Shown here: positions 11,613 through 23,111 of the stretch, in pieces
Layout of the letters: the number at the start of each line of letters is the position of its first letter
Numbering within the stretch: the first letter of the stretch is position 1
Assembly: GCF_937616625.2 (NCBI RefSeq)
Contig: NC_065571.1
Location: 8,310,501 to 8,374,500 of the forward strand
Length of the DNA stretch: 64,000 nucleotides
Reading direction: 5' to 3'
Origin: Mercurialis annua
Lineage: Eukaryota > Streptophyta > Magnoliopsida > Malpighiales > Euphorbiaceae
Program-made: the position numbers and the translations under genes
The notes under the pieces: generated by a model
What the model was told of the DNA's origin: nothing
Database searches by the model: none
Seen by the model: the letters and a program-made list of their open reading frames with translations, nothing else

Positions 11613-12442
11613 GGCTTAATCACCAAAAAAAACTTTCACCTTTTAGCCTTTTTTCAGTTGCACCCTGACGTTGCAATTTTGTCAGTTGCACTAGGGGTGT
11701 AACCGAGTCGAGCTAACTCGCGAGCTACTCGGGATTGACTCGAAAAATACTCGAAATCGACTCGACTCATATCGAGTCGAGTTCGAGTTCGAGCTACTCG
11801 AGTTTATTATCGAGTCGAGTTCGAGCTCCAAAATGCTTGACTCGATGAGCTCGCGAGCTTAATCGAGCTTTGGTTAATTTACCTTTTTACCCTTTTTATT
11901 TGTATATATTTATTATAATACCTTTATTTTAATATTAAAATATAATTTTTAAATATTTTCTAGATAATCGAGTCGAGTCGAGCTCGAGCTCGAGTCTCAG
12001 TTATTCTATCGAGTTCGAGCTCGAGCTCCCAAAATGAAACTCGATCGAGTTCGAGTCGAGTTTCGAGCTTCAGATTTTAGAGTCGAGTCGAGCTCGAGCT
12101 TGGCAGTGTTTCGACTCGACTCGGCTCGGTTACACCCCTAAGTTGCACCCTAATTCGCACCTTTGAGTTTCAATTCCACCCTCAAAATCAAATTGGACTT
12201 TTTTCACTCGGAAAAAATTCATAAAAATCCTTATAAAGTACTCGTTTGAACTCTTTTCCACATAAAAAGTTAAAAATGGATGACTTATTTTAATTTTTTT
12301 CAAATGAAAAAGAGATCAATTTAGTACTTGAGGGTGGAATTGAAAACCAAAGGTGCGAATTAGGGTGCAACTGACAAAATTGCAACGTCAGGGTGCATTT
12401 GAAAAGGGGCTAAAAGGTGGAGGTTTTTTTGGTGATTAAGCC
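11613..12442. mobile_element. Mutator-like fold-back element (GGCTTAAT family) carrying a nested hAT MITE
   Basis: The left end GGCTTAATCACC and the right end GGTGATTAAGCC are inverted, flanked by a perfect 9-bp duplication TAAAGTTTA (11604-11612 and 12443-12451). The arms share CACCTTTTAGCC, GCACCCTGACGTTGCAA and further sequence. Without the nested element it is about 373 bp, close in size and structure to the elements at 19205-19583 and 61303-61941. It is non-coding. Confidence 0.87.
11692..12140. mobile_element. hAT MITE nested in a fold-back element, 449 bp
   Basis: Terminal inverted repeats TAGGGGTGTAACCGAGTCGA and TCGGTTACACCCCTA are flanked by a perfect 8-bp duplication AGTTGCAC (11684-11691 and 12141-12148), the hAT signature. 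The interior is built largely from GAGTCGAGTTCGAGCTCGAG-like sequence, so it is nearly palindromic at many points. No transposase is present. Confidence 0.9.
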
Positions 12443-12451
12443 TAAAGTTTA

Positions 12452-13025
12452 AAAACCAAATCTTTTAACTTTATATTCCAATTTAAAAAAAAAGTTATAA
12501 TTTTTGTATTATTACTTTATTTTACTTATATGACATGTTAAATATTGCCTCAATCTAAACATCTTTAAAAGCGGCTGAACAATACCAACGAATTATATTA
12601 TATCTCAAATGATATAAACATGATAGTGTCGTAGATTCAATTCTTCCACAAGCGCATCCCCTCCCAATTATCAGAAAAAGCGGCTGGACAATAATATGTC
12701 AAAATAAGTTACCAAGTGGATAATTCGTACCGAAGCAAAACTAAATTCAAATTCAAAATGGACGAAATTCATTAGCAGGTGGTATCAGTATGTGCTAATG
12801 CAAAAGGGTGACTAGAAGCAGGAGTGACTGGAAGTAAAGCAGCATAAGATTATAAGAGCTCCAAATGCCAATAGAACACATACAAGCCTAAATAAACAAC
12901 AGTTTTTACTCTCCACTTCTCAGTTTTTCACATCTATATCACTACACCAACCTCCTCCTACTAATAACAAATAGTAATAATTATCAAAAGGGTGTAAGTA
13001 AACCTACAATGCATCTCTTATTTCG
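12452..13025. other. Intergenic DNA and MAP65 3' untranslated region
   Basis: AT-rich to about 12600, then more balanced sequence leading to the MAP65 stop codon at 13026, probably containing its 3' untranslated region. No other feature is supported. Confidence 0.5.
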
Positions 13026-16000
13026 TTACGGTGAAACCGGAACTGTGTCCGTTCCAGAAATGTGGGAGGCTGTGTCCTCTTTCGACATGGCTACATAGTT
13101 AACTGGGGTTGCCAGCCTACTCGTACTGTCTCTCCTCCCGTCTTTAGTACTGGACTTACTCCCGTTTTGATGAGCATTCAACGATAGCCGCCTGTTTGGA
13201 GTTCCGTTGGTGCCTCCGTTCCCTCGAGGGCCTATCACCTTCTTCGTACCTACTGGTCGGGCAGGGCTAGGCCTTGACCCGAAAATAGTATCTTGGTCTG
13301 TGGTTTGCTGCTCACTGTACTTCTTTTGATCCTGCATTTTCAAAAGTTGTAGCCTCCTTCAGTTACTATATCCGATTATTTTAGATTCTTACACCGTAAA
13401 TTAGTGATTTGCAAATTTTTAACCTCAACTTAGACAAAAGTGACAGGTCGGTCCAATATTCAAGTATTCGAAACTCACTTTAAGTCTTCGCTTTTCTTCT
13501 TCTCTTTCTTGCCTGAGCATCGCATATTCATCTAGCATGGCCAAGAGAGGAACTCCGTCATATGCGAATTGCATGCCACGCTCTTCCTCCCATGCTTGAG
13601 TTCTGGCAACCAAGGTGTCGACCAGTGCTACAATCGAAATAAGACATGACTGTTTTAAGGAACTAATAGGTTAGAATAAAGCATGAGATACTTCAGATGG
13701 TTCCCGGATTTTATAGATACCTGGAATTTTGTTTACCAATATTCGAGCTTTTTCAGCACGCTTGAGATTCAAGTGTGCTCCTCTGCTGGCATTATACCTG
13801 TTCTCATCCTGTTTCAATTAGAAAAGAATAATTGCCAAAATTAGAACTTTCCTCGTTCACTTATACAGTTCCGTGATCATCAGTTTTATAAATTACATAA
13901 TTGGATATTGATTAGTAAGATAGTTTGCACAAAAACTGAAGAGGGAATAATAGATATATACCCTATTGTAGTCCTCAAGCCAGCTCTCTTCTTCACATGC
14001 TGACATCCATTTCTCAACCTTGTCCAAAATATCTTTTCTACTAAGTGCTTCTTCTTTGGCATTTGATATCTGAGCATCCATGTCAGCAAGCAACTCGGAA
14101 GGCTCAACACTCCCAGAATCAATCAACGCCATGATTTTTTCTCGAGCAGCTTCTGGATCTATTTCTGTATGAACACGAGCGTAAATCTCTTCGAGCTCAT
14201 CTTGCTTTTTGAATGCAATTTCTTTCATCCTGCTTGCTTTTAGCAGATCAAGCCTTTCAACTTCAACCTCGGCCTTAAAAAAGTGAAAGTGAAATGCGTA
14301 AACAACTATTACAGTTTATTCAAATCAAAAAATTTGTTCGTTTGCAGAATACTAATACCTGCTCAATCAGATCCATAGCAAGAGCACCAGGGACTGTCAC
14401 TCCATCAACAGAAGCTGACATGTTACAGGTAACATGATCAAACAATTGCCTTTCTTCATCGGGAGTATCCATAAGATTCCACAGATCAGTTAGCTGAGCT
14501 GCTAGCTCTTGAAGCTGTTGAATGCAGAATACAAGTCAAATAGCTTTACATATATAGGGGTGTGCATTTGGTTCGAGCTGAACCAAAATGTTGCCTTCTT
14601 TTAACCTAGCTGAACCGAATATACAAGGATGTAAAAAATTTCAAACCAAACTGAACAGTCGGTTCGGTTGATTGTTTTGGTTCTATTTGGTTTGCACTAA
14701 AACATAACATAATTTTTTTTGTCCAAAACCGAACTGAAAAACCAAAACCTTTTTCTAGTATCAAATTGAACCGAATTTGTCGGTTCGGTTTGGTTCGGTT
14801 TGTGTACACCCCCCATCCATAAACTGACAAAAAATCCCAATTTGCAAATCCGACGCATTGTCTTAAATATAAGGTGAAGACAAATGATGAGGAATCACAA
14901 CATTATTGAGAGGATAAAGGGTCAGCCTTCATAATTCCCTAAGTTGTGTAGTTAAGTTTTCAAGTATTATGCATACCTTGTGAAAGAAAGTGAAGGAAAG
15001 CGACAACTAATACACTTCTTTTATAAGCACCAAAAGCTAAAATAAACAAAATTAAAAATTACCTTATGAAGCCTCTGCTTCTTATCTTCTATTAATGCTA
15101 AGACAGTTTTAGCCAGCCTTGCTAAGGTATCATTACTGATGCTCTTAGATTGCACTCCGGTGGAGTCATTTAAGCTCGGATGAACTTCAGTTACAGTACT
15201 CAGGAAATCCATTCCCAGGACACCACAAAGATCATGTACACTGCTCACAAATTCAAGGACCTTCTGCAGCCTCTCACTCTATCATACAAAACAAGCCATT
15301 AGCCGTGAAAGAATTGCAAACTTGGCAACTACGTAATTTTCATTATCAATGCATCATGATCTAATTTGAGATTTACCTTTTCTTTTTGGAGTTCTTGAAG
15401 TTGAGCATGAAATTCATCAAGTTTTTTCAGAGATAGATCAGTCTCGTCAACTGCAGGAGTCTCGTTAACATTGGAGTTCCCAGAAATTTCTCCACAAATT
15501 TTCTGAATTTGTGATTGCACATCGGAAAATTCCTTTACCCTCTCATCTTTCTGTTTCCATAGCTGTTCAAGTGCCGGTGCTATAGCTGCAAGTTGTTCCT
15601 TGATTGTTCCAGACGTTTTCTCGGGCTGTAAAAGCAGACAAGGAAAATTGTAAGTACTCGGCATGCTTTAGGCCTTACGTCATAGCAGACAAGACCAAAT
15701 CAAGTAAATTACTCACCATTCCTGTAAAGGTTTTTTCTCCCAATGCTGAAAGCAGATTGGCTAATTCAATTTTGGCATCTGACAATGCCTCGAGTAGCTG
15801 GGCCCTTGATTTTGCAGCCTGCTCAACCTTTTTCTTATACACGTCCAAACACTCTTGTTCTATTTGAAGAAGCATCTTGTCCCGTTCCTCATCACTTTCA
15901 CCGACCTCATCCCAGATTTCCTAGCAGAAATAAGGGCAGCAAGTTAAGCAATTTACTTTTAAAAAACATTAACAATGAAATGTAAAACAGAATATTAAAA

Positions 16001-16078
16001 AGTTACCTGTAGTTTATGTAGCAAAGTACCACAAGTTGTTTCTCCAAGAAGGGGATTATGACCCTCTGTAACAGCCAT
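13026..16078 (-). CDS. MAP65-1: MAP65-1-like microtubule-associated protein
   Basis: Nine coding exons join in frame: 16078-16007, 15920-15717, 15625-15377, 15278-15063, 14514-14359, 14273-13962, 13808-13721, 13627-13479 and 13331-13026, giving 583 residues, near the usual length for MAP65-1. The family (MAP65/Ase1/PRC1) dimerises and cross-links antiparallel microtubules in cortical arrays and the phragmoplast. Residues 1-~400 are coiled-coil rod ([20 protein letters not shown] at the start). The conserved spectrin-like microtubule-binding core spans ~400-490, with [13 protein letters not shown] and [18 protein letters not shown]. Residues ~490-583 are the divergent basic tail with [10 protein letters not shown] and [18 protein letters not shown], typical of the MAP65-1/2 subgroup and rich in possible phosphorylation sites. 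Start at [12 protein letters not shown] fits the family. An intron is predicted in the 5' leader. Confidence 0.95.
14555..14815. mobile_element. hAT-type MITE in MAP65 intron 4
   Basis: The left end TAGGGGTGTGCA and the right end TGTACACCCCCC are inverted, and the arms share GGTTCGGTT/AACCGAAC-type sequence. This is the common plant hAT MITE layout. An 8-bp target duplication is not clear, so the exact borders are approximate. Confidence 0.65.
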
Positions 16079-17400
16079 TTATGTAACTCTAAAACCTAAC
16101 ATGCACCACAGAGCGTCCCAAATTAAATTTGGGGTATGAAGAGACATTTTCTAAAGTTAGACAATTGAAAATACAACCCCAGAATTAAACATTGAACCGA
16201 TACCTCTGTTGAACGGTGAAAGGAAGACCTTTATCAGACAAAAAGCATGCACACCTATGAAAAATGGTCACAAACAACATGAGTTGAAGGCTCAAGTCTA
16301 CAATAAAAAAAATTAGTTGAAAAAACATAACAATAATTGAGCATGTGAAAGATGAGAAAATCAAAAGACAACGGGGAAATATGTTTGAAACTTCAAATTC
16401 ACTCCATAGAAAGGACACGATCTGAACACTCAAATACATGGAAACATCAAACCGAAAAGGAACACATCAGACATGTAAAAACCCACTAGTTCATAAGAAT
16501 TCAGGAAACTTAGAAATTTCAAACTGCTCATATCTTTCGTAAAACACACAATGATGGTCGATATAGTTCATAGAAATGATCAAAGATTCCAGTTTCAAAA
16601 GAGACAGAAACACAAATTCCAATTCATGTTTCTTCTTTACTCCAGAAGTTAATGAGGACTAAGCAAACTATATAATTAAGCAACTCGGAAATGCAGCGGG
16701 TCAGGCATGAAACAAAGACTCCCTTGACTACTTCTCTTAACCATATCTCCCAATAACAACAACACACAAGCTTACTTCATTGCACCATAACAGCCTACTC
16801 AATTGAATCAATACAGCTACCAACTTCTTTTTCCTCACTCACATTTACTCAAAAAAGAAACCAACTCCAGTTTACTTAACTAAAACTCACTCAATTAAAC
16901 TAATCACGAGATCATGACACCTCCAAACATCTCAAACCACCAAGCCAAAGATCAAGAAAACCATCAAAATCAAGATCTCAAATTCTCAACTCAAACCACC
17001 CTAATCAACTCCAACTTCACCCACACAAAATTCAACTCACATTCCCCACCAATTAACAAGAATAAAAATCCTCATTAGAACTAAAAATGCACTCTACAAA
17101 CACCTCACATTAGCTAAACCAACCACAAGAACAGCTTCAAACCCACATAGATCTCTCTTCAACCAACAAAAATCAACACAAACATGACCCACTACTCAAA
17201 ACCTACTCAAAATGAGATCAAAAAAGCTCTACCAAAACCTACATTCAACTTAAAAAAAAACAAGAACAAGAACAAAGTGTGGTGCATGAACAAGGAAACC
17301 AATGCTTACCCAGATCGTAGTTGAGCTAGGGTTTTTGTGGGTTTGCTAGTTTCAGATCTAAAGCTTGCTGTTTTTTAAATTTTAATTTATTTTTTTCTGG
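16079..17400 (-). promoter_or_regulatory. MAP65 5' leader with a ~1.2-kb intron
   Basis: On the minus strand, a good donor (CTGG|GTAAGC, exon end at 17310) lies in a stretch resembling a plant leader. A TTTTAG acceptor ends at about 16090, 12 bases before the ATG. Between them is 1.2 kb with no coding potential but with clear sequence complexity. This predicts a non-coding first exon near 17310-17400 and a leader intron, a feature often linked to strong expression in plants. The model is inferred from splice signals only. Confidence 0.5.
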
Positions 17401-19204
17401 TCTTTGGGTCTATTTGAGTGTGTATTTTTTTCTATGCAGAGTGATGATAATAGAAGAAGCTAACACTAAAGGACACAGATATGGAAGGTGGGACCCGTTG
17501 CTTCTACTATATCTAAATCTTATTGTCATGAGAGAAAGTCACTTAGTTCCCTTTACTACCCGCAATTCTCGGCTTTATTTACGAAAATGACACTGTCACT
17601 ATTGCACTATAGTCATAGACAGGTAACAAAATTTCTTCTTGTCTGCTAAAATATTACTCACCCAACCATCGGGCTTGATTCAAATGGTAAGCAGTTTGGT
17701 ATCGTTTAAATAAAATTTGAAATTCGAATTTTGTGAATGCAGAAAATTCATGCTGGCAGACTTACCCATCATGTCAGATACACAACACGGGTCGGATCCA
17801 AAATTAGTCATGGTGAAGCCTTAAAAATCGGATGGGCAACCAAAAATATATTAGTCACCCTTAAAGTTTTTTGAATTTTTTTTAAATTCATAAATTTTAA
17901 CGTATAAAACAGAAGTTTGAAATATTCTAATAATTGAAGCATAATTATCGTGAAAATGAAAATTAACTGTTAATTGATTAAATTGTAAATATAGAAAGAA
18001 TATTATATATTTTTTTGGATGTTTGGCTATGAATAAATATAGTAAATTTTCTCAAAATAAAATAAAATATAGTAAATGGATGAACAGCTTAAAATGCCTT
18101 TGACATGAAGTTAAAATTAAATTGAAGAGCACATCAGATGTTTTATAATAAGAGATGAGCTGAAATATATTAGGGGTACCAAAAATATAAAACCAAAAAT
18201 GTTGGGTGTTTCACATTAGTGTAAAAATAAATTGTCATCAATTGAACAATGATTAGTCAAAAAGATTAATACTACCATTCTTCGTTTTTTCTCTATCATG
18301 ATTAAAAATATTATGAGAATCTAGAAAAAGGAAAAGTTGCTAATACTTAATTTTAAACCATAATTTGTATTTGGTTCCTACACTATCACACCTTTAATAA
18401 CTGAATCTCTATACTAAAAAACGTTCATATTAGTCCCTACATTATCAATTACAAATACATTGAGTCATTCATTTTGGAGATGAACTCAATATATTTATAT
18501 GGCCATAAATTGATGGAAATAAATAGAAGAATTTGAAATTGATGAAATTGATAGTGTAGGAATTCCAATATAAATGTTTTTTGCAAAGGGACTCAATCGT
18601 TAAATGTGTTAATACATGGATTCAAACATGTGTTAAGCTTAATTTTAAATAAATATCACTTCTTTTATTTATAATGATTAATGACCATAATAACAAATAA
18701 AAAAATTTGTAGTGATGGAATAATTATATACTACTCCAACGTATTAACTGTGATTGTCACATTAATAAAAAAAAATAAAATGGCTATTTAGAGTTACAGA
18801 TTGACTATAAGTCTAATGTTTTGAAATCTTAAATTTTTTCTCGTGGTACAATTATAACAAAACTTTTTAAAATCACTAATTTTAACCAATTTTCAATAAG
18901 TACATTTAAATCTTATCGAATCACTTGTTATTTTAAAAAAATACCAAAGTTTTTGAATTGTTTAAAACATACATAACTTTTTTTTCATTTCAAAAGTATT
19001 TATAAATTTTATTTAAAAGGGTTATACCTGAAACAAATCGAAGAAAATTTGTATTTTTAAAAATATGAATATTAACTGAAATTGAAATACATTTATTAAA
19101 AAATGAAAAAAGAATTATATTTTTGAAATGTTTGGTTAGAATTGATTTCATTTAAAAAATTATTTTCTCTATTTTTTTAACTGTCCATTTTGTCAAATAT
19201 ATTT
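17401..19204. other. Intergenic DNA with a degraded inverted-repeat element
   Basis: No gene is supported. At about 18345-18645, sequence around GGTTCCTACACTATCA and TTAGTCCCTACATTATCAA (left) is matched in inverted order by TTGATAGTGTAGGAATTCC and AAAGGGACTCAATCG (right). This suggests an old fold-back element whose ends are too diverged to define. The remainder is AT-rich. Confidence 0.45.
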
Positions 19205-19583
19205 GGCTTAATTACTTAAAAACCACTCACCTTGAACTTTTTTTTCGTTTATACCATGACCTATGAAAAAATTCATTTATACCCTGACGTATGTATTTAT
19301 GTTTCATCTCTACCCCGAGGCACTAAATTAACCTCTTTTCATTAAAAAAAAGTTTAAAATGGTTCTTCATTTTTAACCTAAACTAATTAGAGTTTAATTA
19401 GAAATGAATTTTTTTCTAAATGAAGGATTATTTTAATTTTTTTTAAATAAAAAGAGGTTAATTTAGTGCCTCGGGGTAGAGGTGAAACATAAACACATAC
19501 GTCAGGGTATAGATGAATTTTTTCCTAAATCAGGGTATAAACGAAAAAAAAGTTCAAGGTGTGTGATTTTAAGTAATTAAGCC
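19205..19583. mobile_element. Mutator-like fold-back MITE (GGCTTAAT family), 379 bp
   Basis: The left end GGCTTAATTACTTAAAA and the right end TTTTAAGTAATTAAGCC are inverted, with a perfect 9-bp duplication AATATATTT (19196-19204 and 19584-19592). The arms match almost end to end, including TTCGTTTATACC, ATACCCTGACGTATG and CTCTACCCCGAGGCACTAAA, so the element folds into a single hairpin. It is closely related to the element at 61303-61941. Confidence 0.9.
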
Positions 19584-19592
19584 AATATATTT

Positions 19593-21573
19593 ATCTATAA
19601 TTACTTGTTTATTTAGAACAGGAATAATGTCAAAAAAATACGAACTTTACATGTTTTATCATTTTAATCACGCGGTTTAAATTTCGTCATTTGCATTCAC
19701 GAACTGCCATTTTTCAAATTCATGCACGGTGCCGAGGTGTCACGACTCCATTAATGTAATTTGTGTGTGTTTTAGAATAAGACTACTATTATGGGACAGA
19801 GGGAATACAAATTTAGTTAAATAGACAAATAAAAAAAATGAAAATAATAGTATTTTTAGGACATCAAACCTTCTTTTTATTACCATTTGATGGTATTTAA
19901 ATAAAGTTAGCTTGTTATAGTTTACAATTAAATTCTTTTTTAACATTTATGAAGAAACACAAACATATTTATAAATAAATATAGATAAACAATTTCATCT
20001 TCATTATTGAAAAATCTTCAATCTATCCTTGACTAGCTTTCCGATGATAAATATTAAATCAAGAATAAAAATAAAAAGAAATTTACTATTTATTAAAATT
20101 TATGGAATTAAAGCGAAATAGAAAAAAAGATGGCTACCGCCAACTGTAAAATCAAATTATTGACAACAGCCGAACAAACTATTGGATTTTTTTAGAGAGG
20201 AAAAGTGTGTGTGAGAGAGAGAATCGTTCAACTAAAAGTCTTAGTTAAATTGCAACAAATTTTAAAGATTTGGTATTTACTTTACTATTAGGCCTATATA
20301 AAAAAAACATAAAATCAACACTCCGTTGGTCAACTGTGCACATAGCACATGTACACCGTGTTGTGACCAATGTTAACCGGGTTGTTGTCCATAACTGATC
20401 GGCGTTAACCGCTGCTGCGAGAAAAAAATTCACCCAAATTTAACGAGTGAGAAATTTCTAGACGAGACTTTGGTAATATATTTCTGTTATTTTCATGTGT
20501 TTCAAGTGTTTAGTTAAAACATTGTATTTGTAAATAAAAATAAAACGACAAACGTAAGTTTTTTTAAGTATGTGTATTTGTTTTTTTGGAAAAGTTACAA
20601 TATTTTTGATAAAAATATTTGAAAAAATAGTAAATTTTATATTTTTTTATAAACTATCACATTTCTTTTCCTTTTTCAGTTAAAATAAAAATTATTATAC
20701 TTAAATCCAACCATTATCTTTTTTCCATATAGAGTCAATGAAATTTTTAAAATGCTTCCAACTATAGATGACATCTGTAAACTTTTCACATTCATACCAA
20801 TCCTCGCTCAAATTTTACAGGTCTTTTACGAGAGGTAAGTTCTTGATTCAAATTTTAACGGTTATATATATAAATATAGTTTAAACTTGTGATCTCACTT
20901 AAATTAGAAGAGCGCTTTAATAACTCATATGTACTTTGAGGTTAGATCCACCCATGGTTAATGTTGAGCAATATGTGTGGAAATGGCAAGATGATAATTA
21001 AAATAAGTTAGAAGGGCATAAGGGGCAGGGAGGCAAAAAAACATAAAAGGGATTATAAATAGAAAACGACAAATTCTACCTAAATGGTCATGTAGTTGGA
21101 TTTTAAAGTGTAATTTAAAGTGTTAGATACATATTAGATTTTTATTGATAAAATTTAAAATATTTAAAATATATATTAATTATAAAATTAACTTTATATA
21201 TGTGATATAAATAAAAATATTAATTTGAAAAACAGAAGAAAATAGATTAAGGAAGCAAAAGTCATTGTCAATGCAAGGTGTCTATCACACATGTAATAGT
21301 CTCTCATCTTTAATGCATTACCATGCAAGGTTATGAATTTAAAACAAAATTCACCAAATTAGCGCTTTAAATATATACACTTAGAGATGTGTGGTAGTAA
21401 AAATATTAAATCTATTTAATGTTTAAATAAAATAAAAAATAGAATTACATTAAAATAATAAATTCAGTTTGATGTGATTTAATTTTATCAAAATTTAAAA
21501 ACAGCAAATAAAAAATAAAATCAATTACATATAGGTCAAAATATTAACATTTTAATATATATAAAAATACCAT

Positions 21574-21615
<42 letters not shown>

Positions 21616-23111
21616 GTTCAGAGTTTTAAATTTTTAAAATTTTTAAACTTAAAATTGAACCCAATTTTTTTTTTAAAGAATTACAATAAATAAGATTCAT
21701 AATAAACAAGTAATTATTTGAGTTGATCTGTTTGGTTTAATGAACACCTTATTTGCATTGCTATTATCTTTTGTATTCAACAAAATTGTGAGTTTTAATA
21801 TTCAATATTCATTTTTAGTTAATATTATAAAAAAATATTAATAAACTAAAAAAATTCTATCCAAAATTTTATTCTAAACCATTAGATGTTGCATACATAC
21901 TTGAAGTGTTTTATGTTTTTTATAAAATAGAAGAATGATATTTTTGTGTTTTTAATATTGAAAACAAAATTAAAAAGAATTCGAGCTTATTAGAAACTCT
22001 ATACTTCATCTTTTAAATCCCTCTTATTCTCCATTTCCTTGAGTTAGCCCTACAAACTATACTTTAAACATAGCAATACCCATTAGTTATTAAGTACTCA
22101 AGAAACTCTACTTTTGGTTGATAACACATAACAATTATCTGTTTTTTTCTCTTATAAGAAATGACAAAATTATTGAGATTTTCTATCTTCTTCTTTATAG
22201 TCTATTAAAAATAGCCATAAAATTATATTAAATTTCCTGGATATTTCTTGATTTATTATATAAAGTTTGGTGTATAAAGCACATGCTTGTATATACATGC
22301 ACATAGAAAAGAATAGAATCCTACAGATTTTAGAGGATTTTATCATCACGTCGCTCGTCTATATTTATTATTTGACTATTTAAATTATGCTAAGTTATGG
22401 CGTCAAGATTAAACTATACATTTAGGTGATTGGCTAGCAAGGAAAAAAAACTGAAAAAGAAAGGCTTATGCATGTGAATCATTCTAATTTTTTTTATATC
22501 GGACATATATTTGTATATGTATATATTATATTTTAAAATTTAAAATTTAATTAATAAAATTAAACACATTTTTTATAATTTAAATTTTAAGGTTACATAT
22601 GATTAATATATTGTGTGTAGACAACAAAATATTCCCGATTATTAATCTGAAAAACCAATCAATAAAGGAGGAGACACCAATGAGGGCAGAGGTTTGTAGG
22701 GTATAGTTCATGTGGGCAAGGCAGAAAAAGATAATGCATAATAGAACCATCCAAAAATCACCTCACATGATTTTTGTATCTCTGATCTTATTATTTATTC
22801 TTTTTATTTATTTTATTTTCAATATGATACCAAAATTGTACTTTTTCTATAGATGTTAATTTAGAAACATGTTTGATTCAAATCAGTTTCATGAAATTTA
22901 TATATAAATAAATTTAATTGATTTTTTTAATGTTTTACATAAACTATGCATAAATTTATTTACATAAAATATAATTTTGATTTTATAAATAAAAGCTACT
23001 TACAATTTTTTAGATGGTATTATTTTCAAATTTGAAGAAAAAAGTAATGTTAATTGTTTTTTTTTACAAAGATCACTGTTTAAAGCACTCCATAAATATT
23101 CATTACTGATA
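19593..23111. other. Gene-poor AT-rich intergenic DNA
   Basis: No gene is supported over 3.5 kb. Remnants are visible: about 19620-19745 resembles one arm of a fold-back element (ACGAACTTTACATG, CACGCGGTTTAAATTTCG) without its partner, and GGGACAGAGGGAATAC near 19792-19807 looks like the end of a Stowaway element. The reading frames here are short and AT-driven. Confidence 0.5.
21577..21614. repeat. (TA)n microsatellite
   Basis: An uninterrupted TA run of about 37 bases lies in AT-rich intergenic DNA. Confidence 0.85.
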
